A DNA stretch of 64,000 nt, taken from Mucilaginibacter ginkgonis. Lineage in GTDB: Bacteria; Bacteroidota; Bacteroidia; Sphingobacteriales; Sphingobacteriaceae. The DNA lies in NCBI RefSeq assembly GCF_009754905.2, contig NZ_CP066775.1:3596001-3660000 (forward strand), written 5' to 3'. The position numbers were made by a program, and so were the translations under genes. Below, in pieces: positions 26,920 through 35,061 of the stretch (its first letter is position 1; the number at the start of each line of letters is the position of its first letter). The notes below the pieces were generated by a model that saw nothing but the letters and a program-made list of their open reading frames with translations, ran no database searches and was not told where the DNA came from.

Positions 26920-27170
26920 TTCGCAGGTTTCAATATAAATCTAAGGTACTAAATAAATCGCCTATCGGCATGTTAATCCGGCCTTATGCATTTTAAAGTG
27001 AGCACAAATTTCTATTTTAGTTATTGAAAGTCAGGAGTTTATAGCCATCTTCATCGTTGCCAGGCAACAAATTGATGATTGCAAAGTTTATTTATAAGAG
27101 GTTTTATTATTTATTAACCAACAGGCGGTGACCACAAATTGCCGCCGATTTAATTTTATAACATCTTATT

Positions 27171-27755
27171 ATGAGAAGATCATTTTTCGTTGCCGCCATT
27201 GCAATGGCAGGTTTATTCGCAGGTAAAGTTAGTGCACAGACACAAGACACTACAAAAAAGACAACCACAACAACAACTACTGCCACAACCAGCACAGCGC
27301 CGGCACCGACCCTGGACGTAGCTGCAATACTAACAGCCAATACAGATTACTCAACCGCAGCCGCGGCAGTAAAAGCTGCTGACTTGACAACCGCACTAGG
27401 TGCTGCGGGGCCATTCACCATATTCGCGCCGAACAACGCTGCATTTTCTAAACTGCCCGCAGGCGCGTTAGATGCATTGATGAAAGATCCCGCAAAACTG
27501 GCCACAGTGCTTAAAGGTCATGTGGTAACAGGCCGCTACACCAAGGCAGATATTATCAAAGCTTTAACCACAGGCAAGGGTAAAGCAACACTTACAACCA
27601 TAGACGGTCAAACGCTTACCTTATCTGTAAGCCCAACGCAAACATTGCAGTTAACTAATGCAGCAGGCGTATCTGCTGAAGTAACGGTTTACGACATCAT
27701 TGGTACAAATGGTGTTGTGAATGGCATCAATGGCGTGTTACTGCCGAAACAGTAA
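27171..27755 (+). CDS. Fasciclin (FAS1) domain secreted protein
   Basis: 194 aa. The Sec leader ends GKVSAQ, followed by a Thr-rich linker (TQDTTKKTTTTTTTATTSTA, about 24-43), then one FAS1 domain (about 48-193) with LTTALGAAGPFTIFAPNNAAFSKLP and VLKGHVVTGRYTKADI, ending VYDIIGTNGVVNGINGVLLP. The DTT triplet fits the Bacteroidota O-glycosylation rule D(S/T)(A/I/L/V/M/T), so the linker may be glycosylated. The role is adhesion-like or unknown. Monocistronic with its own terminator. Confidence 0.92.
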   Translation: MRRSFFVAAIAMAGLFAGKVSAQTQDTTKKTTTTTTTATTSTAPAPTLDVAAILTANTDYSTAAAAVKAADLTTALGAAGPFTIFAPNNAAFSKLPAGALDALMKDPAKLATVLKGHVVTGRYTKADIIKALTTGKGKATLTTIDGQTLTLSVSPTQTLQLTNAAGVSAEVTVYDIIGTNGVVNGINGVLLPKQ

Positions 27756-27777
27756 AAATTTAATTTATAAATCCGGG

Positions 27778-27809
27778 AGCCCGGCTGATTATTTCAGCCG
27801 GGCTTTTTT
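27778..27809 (+). terminator. Terminator of the fasciclin gene
   Basis: GCCCGGCTGA / TCAGCCGGGC with a 5-nt loop, then T6. Confidence 0.9.
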
Positions 27810-27892
27810 GTTAACTCTTAATAGTTGTATTTCCCTATATCCTAAACAATAGCTTGTAGTCAAGGTTAAATTACCACACTAACTAACACCAA

Positions 27893-28972
27893 ATGGAAAG
27901 CATTAAAACACATGGATACGGCGCGTCTGGGTCGCTATTAGGAGGTAAGACATTAGAACCGATGGACTTTGAACGCCCCGGGCCGCAAGCCGATGAGGTA
28001 CTGATAGATATTTTGTATTGTGGCGTATGCCACTCAGACGTACACCAGGTAGAGAACGATTGGAACAACACGATCTATCCGTGCGTACCGGGCCACGAAA
28101 TAATTGGTAAGGTCACTTTCGCCGGTGCGAATGTGACCAAATTTAAGGTTGGCGATACCGTAGGCGTTGGCTGTATGGTAGACAGCTGCAAAAGCTGTGA
28201 AGCCTGCCAAGAAGGCGAAGAGCAATTTTGCCTGCATCCGCACGGGCCAACCATGACTTATAACGGATATTTTATTCCGGATGGTTCAGGTTACAACACC
28301 TTCGGCGGATACTCTAACAATATTGTGGTTAAGGAAGATTTTGTCTTAAGCATCCCAAAAACCCTTGACATCAGCAAGGCCGCACCGATCCTGTGTGCCG
28401 GGGTAACTACTTACTCACCTTTAAAACATGCCGGGATAAAAGCGGGAGATAAAGTTGGCGTGGTGGGCATTGGCGGGCTTGGGCACATGGCAGTAATGAT
28501 AGCCAAAGCCATGGGAGCAGAGGTTACGGCTATCACGACCAAAGAAGAGAAACGCGAATCTGCTTTGCAATTGGGCGCCGGCGCGGTACTGATCTCTGAA
28601 GACAAGGAAGCCATGGCTAAGTACGACCGTTACTTTAACTTCATACTGGTTACCATCCCCGATCCGTTTGATATTACGCCGTATGTATCACTTTTGAAAC
28701 GCCGTGGTTCGCTGGTAACCGTTGGTTTGTTAGCGCCTTACAAAAAACCGCTTAACAATATGGATGTTGCCAGCCAGGGTCGCAGCATAGGTGGTTCACT
28801 TATCGGCGGGGTTGCAGAGACGCAAGAGGTGCTTGATTTCTGTGCAGAGCATAATATCCATCCACAGGTTGAGATGATCAGCATTGAAGAGATCAACGAC
28901 GCTTATGATAAGATGAAAGACGAAGACGTGCGTTTCCGCTATGTGATCGATAACGCTTCGCTGAAAAAATAA
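27893..28972 (+). CDS. Zinc-dependent NAD(P) alcohol dehydrogenase
   Basis: 359 aa, medium-chain dehydrogenase of the cinnamyl-alcohol/YahK type. Catalytic zinc ligands are Cys43 (YCGVCHSD) and His68-Glu69 (PGHEIIG). The structural zinc loop is DSCKSCEACQEGEEQFC (Cys99, 102, 105, 113). The cofactor fold is KVGVVGIGGLGHMAVMIAKAMG. It reduces aldehydes or oxidises primary alcohols in the cytoplasm. It stands alone, ending at a terminator. Confidence 0.93.
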   Translation: MESIKTHGYGASGSLLGGKTLEPMDFERPGPQADEVLIDILYCGVCHSDVHQVENDWNNTIYPCVPGHEIIGKVTFAGANVTKFKVGDTVGVGCMVDSCKSCEACQEGEEQFCLHPHGPTMTYNGYFIPDGSGYNTFGGYSNNIVVKEDFVLSIPKTLDISKAAPILCAGVTTYSPLKHAGIKAGDKVGVVGIGGLGHMAVMIAKAMGAEVTAITTKEEKRESALQLGAGAVLISEDKEAMAKYDRYFNFILVTIPDPFDITPYVSLLKRRGSLVTVGLLAPYKKPLNNMDVASQGRSIGGSLIGGVAETQEVLDFCAEHNIHPQVEMISIEEINDAYDKMKDEDVRFRYVIDNASLKK

Positions 28973-28991
28973 ATGATGGCTTAACAAACGG

Positions 28992-29018
28992 AATCCCGCG
29001 CAATAGCGGGATTTTTTG
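28992..29018 (+). terminator. Terminator of the alcohol dehydrogenase gene
   Basis: AATCCCGC GCAATA GCGGGATT followed by TTTTG, 19 bp after the stop. Confidence 0.88.
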
Positions 29019-29019
29019 T

Positions 29020-30717
29020 TTAATGGGATATCAAATAAATAGTCACCAGCGATGACGCCCGCGTTTTAGGATTAAGGAATCTGCCGGTAACGTTTTCATT
29101 ATCGTAATTGGCAAAGCTCTTCAATAAAGTGTACTCGACATGCTGGCCACGCAAACGGTCAAGCACTTCTTGCCTCACGTAGAAAATGGCTTGTTTATCG
29201 CTATGAGCGGAAAACTGATCCAGCGGGACGATCTTCACCGGGCGGTTTACATAAAACTGGAATATGTTGTTGGTATCTTCAAACACGTAAACGCTGTCGG
29301 TTTTTGCCGAATGCCGGTTTACGAAGTTTGCCGCAGCTATCTCGCCTTTATATTTCACTATCTGAGGATACAAAAACGCCGTTACATAGAAATTTGCGAT
29401 AATCACCGCCAGGCAACTGCTTACAAATGCTACTGTGATCTTATTTGCCGGTTCGCGTTGTAGGCGAGAGAAATAAACTATTAGATATACAGCGACTATT
29501 ACTGTTAATATAATCTTAGAATAGAGTCCGGGAGCTATGATGAAGTTAAGCAGTACAGTAGCCACCGGCAATGCTGCAGTATAGATACTTTGCGTGATCA
29601 GGATGTATTTTTCTCCTGCTACAGGTAACTTTTCGTGTAGCAAAGCAGCTGCGAGGATGGCGAATAGCGGGAATAAAATATTTGTGTAGAAAGGCAGCTG
29701 GAAGCCTGAAACAGAAAATAATAACAGTAATATGAGGCTACCGCATAAAGTGTAATATTCATTAAGTGGCAGGCGTTTAATTATCTGTTGAAAACGTTTG
29801 GCCAGAGCATAATAAAGCAGCAGGCACCAAGGCGCGAAAGCCCACAAAAGGGTATGTACAAAGAAGAAGACACTGCCCGATTTACGCGTTATCGGTCCGC
29901 TGTTGAAGAACCTGCCGAACTGGCTATCCCAAAAGAAGAATTTTATGCCCGAGAAGTTTTGCTTGCCAAAAACTGTCCGCTCGGGGTGCAGATCAAACTG
30001 GTTGTACAAGGCCCAGACCTCGGGGAACATGAACAATGCGGTAAGCATAAGCAATGCCCAGTATTTGAATTGTTTAAGCGCCGATAGAAACTCACCCCGG
30101 AACAACAATTCGCCTAATAGTGCGCCGTAGATGCCAATCAGGATGAAGATACCTTTGGTCATTACGGCACATGCTGAAAGCATCGCGGCAGCTAACAGAT
30201 CAACTACGCTAAACCGGTTTTTGAGATTAGAAATGTGATATATCGCGCCGATGAGCAAGCCAAACAAGTATGGCTCGGCACGGACGTCTGTGTTAGACAT
30301 AATGCCATGCTGAGTAAGCATCGCGATGAGCACCGCGGTACGCGCCACGTTTTCGCCATAAAACTTTTTAGCGAAAAGATAGGTGTACACAATGCCGCCA
30401 AAGAAGAATAGTAGCACGGGCAAGCGGTATGCCCACGCAGATATGCCAAATATTTGGAATGATAACGCCGCCATCCAAAACGGGAAATGCGGCTTGTCCA
30501 GCCAGTCGCGGCCGTACGTATAAAGGTTTAGAAAGTCGTGGTGGTATAGCATCTGCTTGGCTACAGATGCATAGAGTCCGGGGTCATCTGTAAAGAACGG
30601 CAGGCCAATGCCGGCCACGTTCACCGCCACAGATAGCACAACCAACCCCCAGAATAAGCGCTTGCTGATATTCAACCGAAATGGATTTTGGCCTAAATAT
30701 ACAATCAAAAAATTCAA
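29020..30717 (-). CDS. GT39/ArnT-like membrane glycosyltransferase
   Basis: 565 aa with about 11-12 membrane spans. The first external loop has FFTDDPGLYASVAKQMLY, and further on DWLDKPHFPFWMAALSF, the acidic residue and DKP..F signature of GT-C enzymes (ArnT/PMT type), which transfer a sugar from a polyprenyl-phosphate donor on the periplasmic side. The C-terminal about 140 residues form a soluble domain (DSVYVFEDTNNIFQFYVNRPVKIV). The acceptor (lipid A, protein or other) is unknown. It is head-to-head with the small-protein gene at 30779. Confidence 0.87.
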   Translation of the reverse strand: MNFLIVYLGQNPFRLNISKRLFWGLVVLSVAVNVAGIGLPFFTDDPGLYASVAKQMLYHHDFLNLYTYGRDWLDKPHFPFWMAALSFQIFGISAWAYRLPVLLFFFGGIVYTYLFAKKFYGENVARTAVLIAMLTQHGIMSNTDVRAEPYLFGLLIGAIYHISNLKNRFSVVDLLAAAMLSACAVMTKGIFILIGIYGALLGELLFRGEFLSALKQFKYWALLMLTALFMFPEVWALYNQFDLHPERTVFGKQNFSGIKFFFWDSQFGRFFNSGPITRKSGSVFFFVHTLLWAFAPWCLLLYYALAKRFQQIIKRLPLNEYYTLCGSLILLLLFSVSGFQLPFYTNILFPLFAILAAALLHEKLPVAGEKYILITQSIYTAALPVATVLLNFIIAPGLYSKIILTVIVAVYLIVYFSRLQREPANKITVAFVSSCLAVIIANFYVTAFLYPQIVKYKGEIAAANFVNRHSAKTDSVYVFEDTNNIFQFYVNRPVKIVPLDQFSAHSDKQAIFYVRQEVLDRLRGQHVEYTLLKSFANYDNENVTGRFLNPKTRASSLVTIYLISH

Positions 30718-30778
30718 GGCTTCTTCTCACAAAATGGCATACCGATTGTATTACTATCAACAATTAAAATTTAAGATC

Positions 30779-30991
30779 ATGTCAATATTAAAATATGCCT
30801 TAGTAGGCGCAGCAGTTGCGTGGGGAATTAACCACATCACTCAAAAACGCGACACAGACGGTAAATCTATTTTAGACGATATCCAGGACAAAGCACCTGA
30901 GTGGATGGATAAGGTTAAAGCCTATGCCGACGATACCCTTAGCCAGGTAAATCAAAGGGCACAGCAAGCAAGAGAAGATTATCAGGGATAA
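30779..30991 (+). CDS. Small one-TM protein (YtxH-like)
   Basis: 70 aa from ATG 30779 (MSILKYALVGAAVAWGINHI). The frame is open far upstream into the antisense of the glycosyltransferase gene, but only this start gives a sensible protein. One N-terminal hydrophobic segment (about 4-18) precedes an amphipathic, charged C-terminal half (ILDDIQDKAPEWMDKVKAYADDTLSQVNQRAQ). It resembles YtxH-type stress-related membrane-anchored small proteins. The role is unknown. Confidence 0.7.
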   Translation: MSILKYALVGAAVAWGINHITQKRDTDGKSILDDIQDKAPEWMDKVKAYADDTLSQVNQRAQQAREDYQG

Positions 30992-31142
30992 TCTTATATC
31001 TGACAGAATTCTGAGCGATCTTTTCCGGTTGATAGTAATCGGATAGGTCGCTTTTTTGTTTTCTGAAACGGCATCGTTACGAACAAGAGCGAATATTTGC
31101 TGTTTGATAATTGTCTATCTTACTCCCAGAATTATCAGCCGA

Positions 31143-32093
31143 ATGAATAAGAAAAGCCTTGCGGTAGGTATCGATATTGGCGGTACAAACACCAAATTTG
31201 GAATAGTTACTCCCGATGGTAAAATATTAGAAGAAGGCCGCATCCCTACAACCAACTATCCGCACATTACAGATTATGTGGATGCGCTTTACGGGCATAT
31301 TTCGCCAATTATAGAAAAATATAAAGACCAAGCACCTATAAGGGGCATTGGTATTGGCGCGCCGAACGGCAACCACTTTACCGGCAGCATAGAACATGCG
31401 CCAAACCTGTTGTGGAAAGGCATTGTGCCGCTTGCCAAAATGGTAAATGAGAAATTTAACCTGCCATGCGTACTAAACAATGACGCTAAGTCTGCCGCCC
31501 TGGGCGAGCATAAATTTGGCGCGGCAAAAGGTCTGAAAGATTTTATCATGATCACCCTTGGCACGGGTGTGGGCAGCGGCATATTTGTGAATGGGAAATT
31601 GTTGTATGGCAACAAAGGCGATGCCGGAGAACTGGGACATACGGTAGTGAGGTATAATGGCCGCTTACACTGGTCGACCGGGTTGAAGGGAACATTGGAA
31701 GCATATTGCTCTGCCACCGGCATGGTGCTCACCGCGTTAGAACTGCGGAAAAAATACAAGGGTAAAAGCCTGCTCAAAAAGTATAAAAGAAAGGACCTTA
31801 CCGCAAAAGCGATTTATGATTGCGCCATGAAAGGCGATAAACTTGCGCGGGATGTATTCAAATTTACGGGTACAGTACTGGGTGAAGCGCTGGCTAACTT
31901 TGTAATGTTTTCTTCGCCCGAGGCGATCATCCTTTTCGGTGGTGTTACCGCTGCCGGCGACCTGATCATGAAGCCTACCAAAAAGGTATTGGAAAAGCAC
32001 TTGCTAACCGAATTTAAAGACGCGGTAAGACTGGAGTTTAGTCAGCTGGCGCAGAACGACGCTGCTATACTTGGCGCAAGCACGTTGGTGTAG
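31143..32093 (+). CDS. ROK family sugar kinase
   Basis: 316 aa from ATG 31143 (MNKKSLAVGIDIGGTNTKFGI). It has the phosphate-1 motif DIGGTNTK, the active-site region NNDAKSAALGEHKFGAAKG and a second ATP motif ITLGTGVGSGIF. No helix-turn-helix is present, so it is a kinase (glucokinase or amino-sugar kinase type) rather than a repressor. The usual ROK zinc site CxCGxxGCxE after GELGH is absent: the segment reads GRLHWSTGLKGTLEAY. It is followed by a hairpin now split by an insertion sequence. Confidence 0.9.
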   Translation: MNKKSLAVGIDIGGTNTKFGIVTPDGKILEEGRIPTTNYPHITDYVDALYGHISPIIEKYKDQAPIRGIGIGAPNGNHFTGSIEHAPNLLWKGIVPLAKMVNEKFNLPCVLNNDAKSAALGEHKFGAAKGLKDFIMITLGTGVGSGIFVNGKLLYGNKGDAGELGHTVVRYNGRLHWSTGLKGTLEAYCSATGMVLTALELRKKYKGKSLLKKYKRKDLTAKAIYDCAMKGDKLARDVFKFTGTVLGEALANFVMFSSPEAIILFGGVTAAGDLIMKPTKKVLEKHLLTEFKDAVRLEFSQLAQNDAAILGASTLV

Positions 32094-32234
32094 TATCGCA
32101 AGGTGTAACATGTGACAGTTTCTCTGGTAATACTGACTTATTAGTATTTGACACGATCATGTCAGCGTTATAACTAATTGTGTATCAATGATGCACAATA
32201 GTGTCAGTGTTTCAGGTTTGCCTTTTTTTCTCAA

Positions 32235-32266
32235 AAACTGTCACATATTGTCACAGGGTGTGACAG
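32235..32266 (+). terminator. Hairpin left arm and most of right arm, split by the insertion sequence
   Basis: AAACTGTCACA (32235-32245) pairs with TGTGACAG (32259-32266). The missing TTT of the right arm lies on the far side of the insertion at 33578-33580. The rebuilt site is an 11-bp perfect inverted repeat followed by GTTTT. It was probably a terminator-like hairpin 3' of the ROK gene before the insertion. Confidence 0.55.
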
Positions 32267-32349
32267 TGACCTGTCCTAAAAAAAGTTGACACTTTTAATT
32301 GTTAATACTGAATTGAATTTACACTTTTTATTTTAGTCCTTAAAGGGGT

Positions 32350-33222
32350 TTACACTTGCTCTGTTATTTGTTGATGATTGGGATAATAGTTTCGCCATCG
32401 CCGCCTGAGGGGTCCGGATTCCCGGTGTGCTGCCTGTGGTGTCATCATATCTATACTGCTGTGCGGCCTTAAGTTGTTGTAAGTATTTATAGCGCTGCGT
32501 ACCGCACGTGTTGCACCGCTCAGGTTTTTGTAAGCCTCATTTAACAGTTCAAGTTTAAGTATACCGTTTACACGTTCTGCAATGGCATTATCACGCGGGT
32601 TCCCGCTTTGGGTCATACTGATACCAATGCCTTCTTTGATCAAAAGTGCTGTATAGGTACCGCTGCAATATTGCGTGCCGCGATCCGAATGATGGATCAG
32701 CGGGGTGTCGGGTTGCTTTTGTGATAAGGCCATTTCAAGTGCTGTAAGGCAGCTGCCGGTAGAAAGATCATGGCTCAGACAGAAGCCAATGATCTTTCGG
32801 CTGTAAGCATCCGTGACCAGGCTCAGGTAAGCAAAGCCCTGCCCCACGCGGATGTAAGTGATATCGCTCACCCACAGCCGCCCCGGCGCTGCAGGCACCA
32901 GGCCGCCCGTCAGGTCGGGGTATTTCTTAAAGCGGTGGCAGGAAAAGGTGGTACGCGTACGGTATATTTTCCTGCGCACCAGCAAGCCGTTTTCTCTCAA
33001 AAGCTCAAAGAATGCATCCCGCCCTATGCCGGGCCGTATCAGTTCAAGCAGTTTCCTTGCACCCAGCCGCGGCTGGCGGCGACGGTGTGCCATTACTTGC
33101 TGAATGATTTCTTCTTGTTTAAAAGTCCGCATTTCTGTGGACCGGTGATGCTGGTAATAGGCTTGTGAACTGTAACCAAGCAGTCTGCATAACTCGCGCA
33201 GCCCGCGGCTGCGTTTTTGCAT
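32350..33222 (-). CDS. IS3-family transposase OrfB (DDE integrase)
   Basis: 290 aa. HTH_21-like start (MQKRSRGLRELCRLLGYSSQAYY), then the rve integrase core with the DDE triad: Asp120 in WVSDITYI, Asp180 in HHSDRGTQYC and Glu216 in AIAERVNGILKLELL. It is intact. Translation may be from its own ATG, or as an OrfAB fusion by -1 frameshifting. The OrfB frame is open upstream of the ATG into the OrfA end, and a CAAAAAC run lies just after its start. Confidence 0.95.
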   Translation of the reverse strand: MQKRSRGLRELCRLLGYSSQAYYQHHRSTEMRTFKQEEIIQQVMAHRRRQPRLGARKLLELIRPGIGRDAFFELLRENGLLVRRKIYRTRTTFSCHRFKKYPDLTGGLVPAAPGRLWVSDITYIRVGQGFAYLSLVTDAYSRKIIGFCLSHDLSTGSCLTALEMALSQKQPDTPLIHHSDRGTQYCSGTYTALLIKEGIGISMTQSGNPRDNAIAERVNGILKLELLNEAYKNLSGATRAVRSAINTYNNLRPHSSIDMMTPQAAHRESGPLRRRWRNYYPNHQQITEQV

Positions 33223-33224
33223 GC

Positions 33225-33533
33225 TTACTCCGACTGCCTGGTGCCAGACTTTTTTCTGATGTTGGTACCCAGCTCCTTATCTGCTATATCTATGATGTTA
33301 TTCAGCAGCTCATTCTTTAGCTGCTCTGTCCGTAACATCGCTTTCAATAAAGACACATCATCGGGAAGAACTGTCTTCTTCGAACTTCTCAATGCCTTTT
33401 CGTTTAACTTGTCCTTGTTCACTATGCGGGAAATAGTTGTGGGTGATACGCCGTACTTTTTTGCTAAGGTACGCAAACTCTTACCCATGATCTCACGCTC
33501 ATGTATGATACGCTCCGCTTTCCATTTGTCCAT
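33225..33533 (-). CDS. IS3-family transposase OrfA (helix-turn-helix)
   Basis: 102 aa. MDKWKAERIIHEREIMGKSLRTLAKKYGVSPTTISRIVNKDKL is a helix-turn-helix DNA-binding domain, followed by a charged region LLKAMLRTEQLKNELLNNIIDIADKELG that could be a short coiled coil. The stop lies 2 bp upstream of the OrfB ATG, with OrfB in the -1 frame. Confidence 0.9.
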   Translation of the reverse strand: MDKWKAERIIHEREIMGKSLRTLAKKYGVSPTTISRIVNKDKLNEKALRSSKKTVLPDDVSLLKAMLRTEQLKNELLNNIIDIADKELGTNIRKKSGTRQSE

Positions 33534-33645
33534 CTTGTTCCTCTACTTTTCTGTAAACTTATTTCAGGACAAGTCACAGTTTGTTTTAACGGCAATAATT
33601 GTCGATAATCAGAATTTTAATTTCGGGCATACGTAATATGGCAAC

Positions 33646-33674
33646 AAAAAAAAGCCTGCGAATTTCGCAGGCTT
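33646..33674 (-). terminator. Terminator of the tldD-tldE genes
   Basis: AAGCCTGCG / CGCAGGCTT with a 5-nt loop, and on the minus strand an eight-T run. It lies 51 bp downstream of the TldE stop. Confidence 0.9.
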
Positions 33675-33686
33675 AGTATTTCTAAA

Positions 33687-33720
33687 GCCCCTCTCCTTCG
33701 GAAAGGGGTTGGGGTGAGGT
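33687..33720 (+). repeat. CTCC/GGAG palindromic repeat, copy 4
   Basis: GCCCCTCTCCTTCGGAAAGGGG then TTGGGGTGAGG, immediately 3' of the TldE stop. Central TTCG replaces TTTG. Confidence 0.7.
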
Positions 33721-33724
33721 CGGA

Positions 33725-35056
33725 TTATACCGCGTCTGACAGCGATGTAAATGTAAAGTCGCGGATCTTCATTGGCGGGATCAGATAGCTGCGGTAGCTT
33801 TCAACGCTGATGCTGCGCTCGGGTTTACCCAAAGCTTCCACATTGTTCAGCATAATTACCGGGCTTTCGTTAAAGCGCATATTCTTTATCGGGAATTTGA
33901 TCTGGCCGTTCTCGATATAAAAAGTACCGTCGCGGGTAAGGCCCGTTAACAGCAGCGACTGCGGGTCTACCATACGGATGTACCAAAGGCGCGAAACTAA
34001 GATGCCCCGCTCGGTGCTTTTGATCATATCTTCCAGGCTCATGTCGCCGCCTTCCATAATGATATTACTTGGCCCGGGAACCGGGGCTACATTTTTCTTT
34101 TGCGCCCAGTAACGCGAGTAGCTTAGGTTTTTAACTACACCATTACGTATCCAGTCTATCTTTTCTAGGGGCTGGCCTTCACCATTCCAGGTAGAACCCG
34201 GCAGCTCGGTATTAAAAGGATCTGAGTAGATGCTTACTTTGTCATCTACCAATTTTTCGCCCAAACGGGTACCGCCGCCTTTTTTACTTAAGAAGCTGCG
34301 GCCTTCGTCGGCGCTGCGCGCGTCAAAACGGAACATGTTTTCAAGCATATAAGTGCCCGCAACCGGCTCCAATATCACGGTGTATTTACCAGGCTCAATG
34401 GCGCGCGCGTTTTTAGAGCTTAATGCCTTTTGTGTAGCTATCCTGGTTGCACTTGCGGTGTCCAGTTTGCTTACATCAGTAAAACCACGTGCTGCATAGC
34501 CAGAGATAGTACCCGCGGCATCACGAGTGGTCACAGAGAATATTACGTCTGTAGATTTATCATAAGCAAATAAACCTTTGCTGTTTGCTACTGCTTCAAA
34601 GCGGGTGGTGTTTTCCAAAAACCCTGCAGCTTGTAAACCTGCTGCTTTGGTTACGTCTAAACATTTGGCAGTAAGGTCTGCGCGCTGGTCAGGGGTAATG
34701 GCCGCGGTTTTAGGGTTATACTCTATCGAGTCTTTAAAGGTTGACGGGCCAAGCATCGGCATGCGCTCGGGGTTTTCGGGCGCTAACTGTGCCAGCTCTT
34801 CAGAACGGCGGACCACTTTTTCTAAAGAGGCATCGTCAAACTCATTAATAGTTGCAGAACCTGCTTTTTTACCGTAAACAGAGCTTACAGCCAGGCCAAC
34901 CGTACTGATATCGCCCGCGGTTGACACCGCGTTTAAGGCAGTACGTATGTTGCCGCCGTCGTTACCGCGAAGGCTTACTTCACATTCGTCGGCTTTTGAA
35001 TAACTAAGCACCTTCTTTAATAAAGCCTGTGCTTCTTCTCTACTATATATAGGCAT
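33725..35056 (-). CDS. TldE/PmbA-like peptidase partner
   Basis: 443 aa, full length for the TldD/PmbA family. It shows RGNDGGNIRTALNAVSTAGDIST, a metalloprotease-like central region without HExxxH, and C-terminal FYIENGQIKFPIKNMRFNESPVIMLNNVEALG. TldE (PmbA) forms a heterodimer with TldD, in which only TldD holds the metal; it degrades unfolded peptides and matures some RiPPs in E. coli. There is no signal peptide here, unlike its partner. It starts 5 bp after tldD, so co-translation is likely. Confidence 0.9.
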   Translation of the reverse strand: MPIYSREEAQALLKKVLSYSKADECEVSLRGNDGGNIRTALNAVSTAGDISTVGLAVSSVYGKKAGSATINEFDDASLEKVVRRSEELAQLAPENPERMPMLGPSTFKDSIEYNPKTAAITPDQRADLTAKCLDVTKAAGLQAAGFLENTTRFEAVANSKGLFAYDKSTDVIFSVTTRDAAGTISGYAARGFTDVSKLDTASATRIATQKALSSKNARAIEPGKYTVILEPVAGTYMLENMFRFDARSADEGRSFLSKKGGGTRLGEKLVDDKVSIYSDPFNTELPGSTWNGEGQPLEKIDWIRNGVVKNLSYSRYWAQKKNVAPVPGPSNIIMEGGDMSLEDMIKSTERGILVSRLWYIRMVDPQSLLLTGLTRDGTFYIENGQIKFPIKNMRFNESPVIMLNNVEALGKPERSISVESYRSYLIPPMKIRDFTFTSLSDAV

Positions 35057-35061
35057 GTCTA

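Larger units (their letters stand above)
32267..33574 (-). mobile_element. IS3-family insertion sequence, complete
   Basis: 1308 bp. Ends TGACCTGTCCTAAAAAAAGT and (reverse complement of the right end) TGACTTGTCCTGAAATAAGT form imperfect terminal inverted repeats of about 24 bp beginning with TG. CAG flanks both sides (32264-32266 and 33575-33577) as a 3-bp target duplication, in the IS3-family range. Two transposase genes on the minus strand fill the interior, the second in the -1 frame relative to the first, as usual for IS3. Both look intact, so the element may be active. Removing it and one CAG restores a perfect hairpin. Confidence 0.9.

Noticed and set aside
30608..30778. Upstream extension of the 70-aa protein
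   Set aside because: It is antisense to the glycosyltransferase start and shows no protein-like features; the leader-like segment starts at 30779.
32272..33569. Shorter boundaries for the IS3 element at the TGTCCT/AGGACA ends
   Set aside because: These ends leave no matching target duplication, whereas 32267-33574 gives a 3-bp CAG duplication and restores a perfect hairpin.
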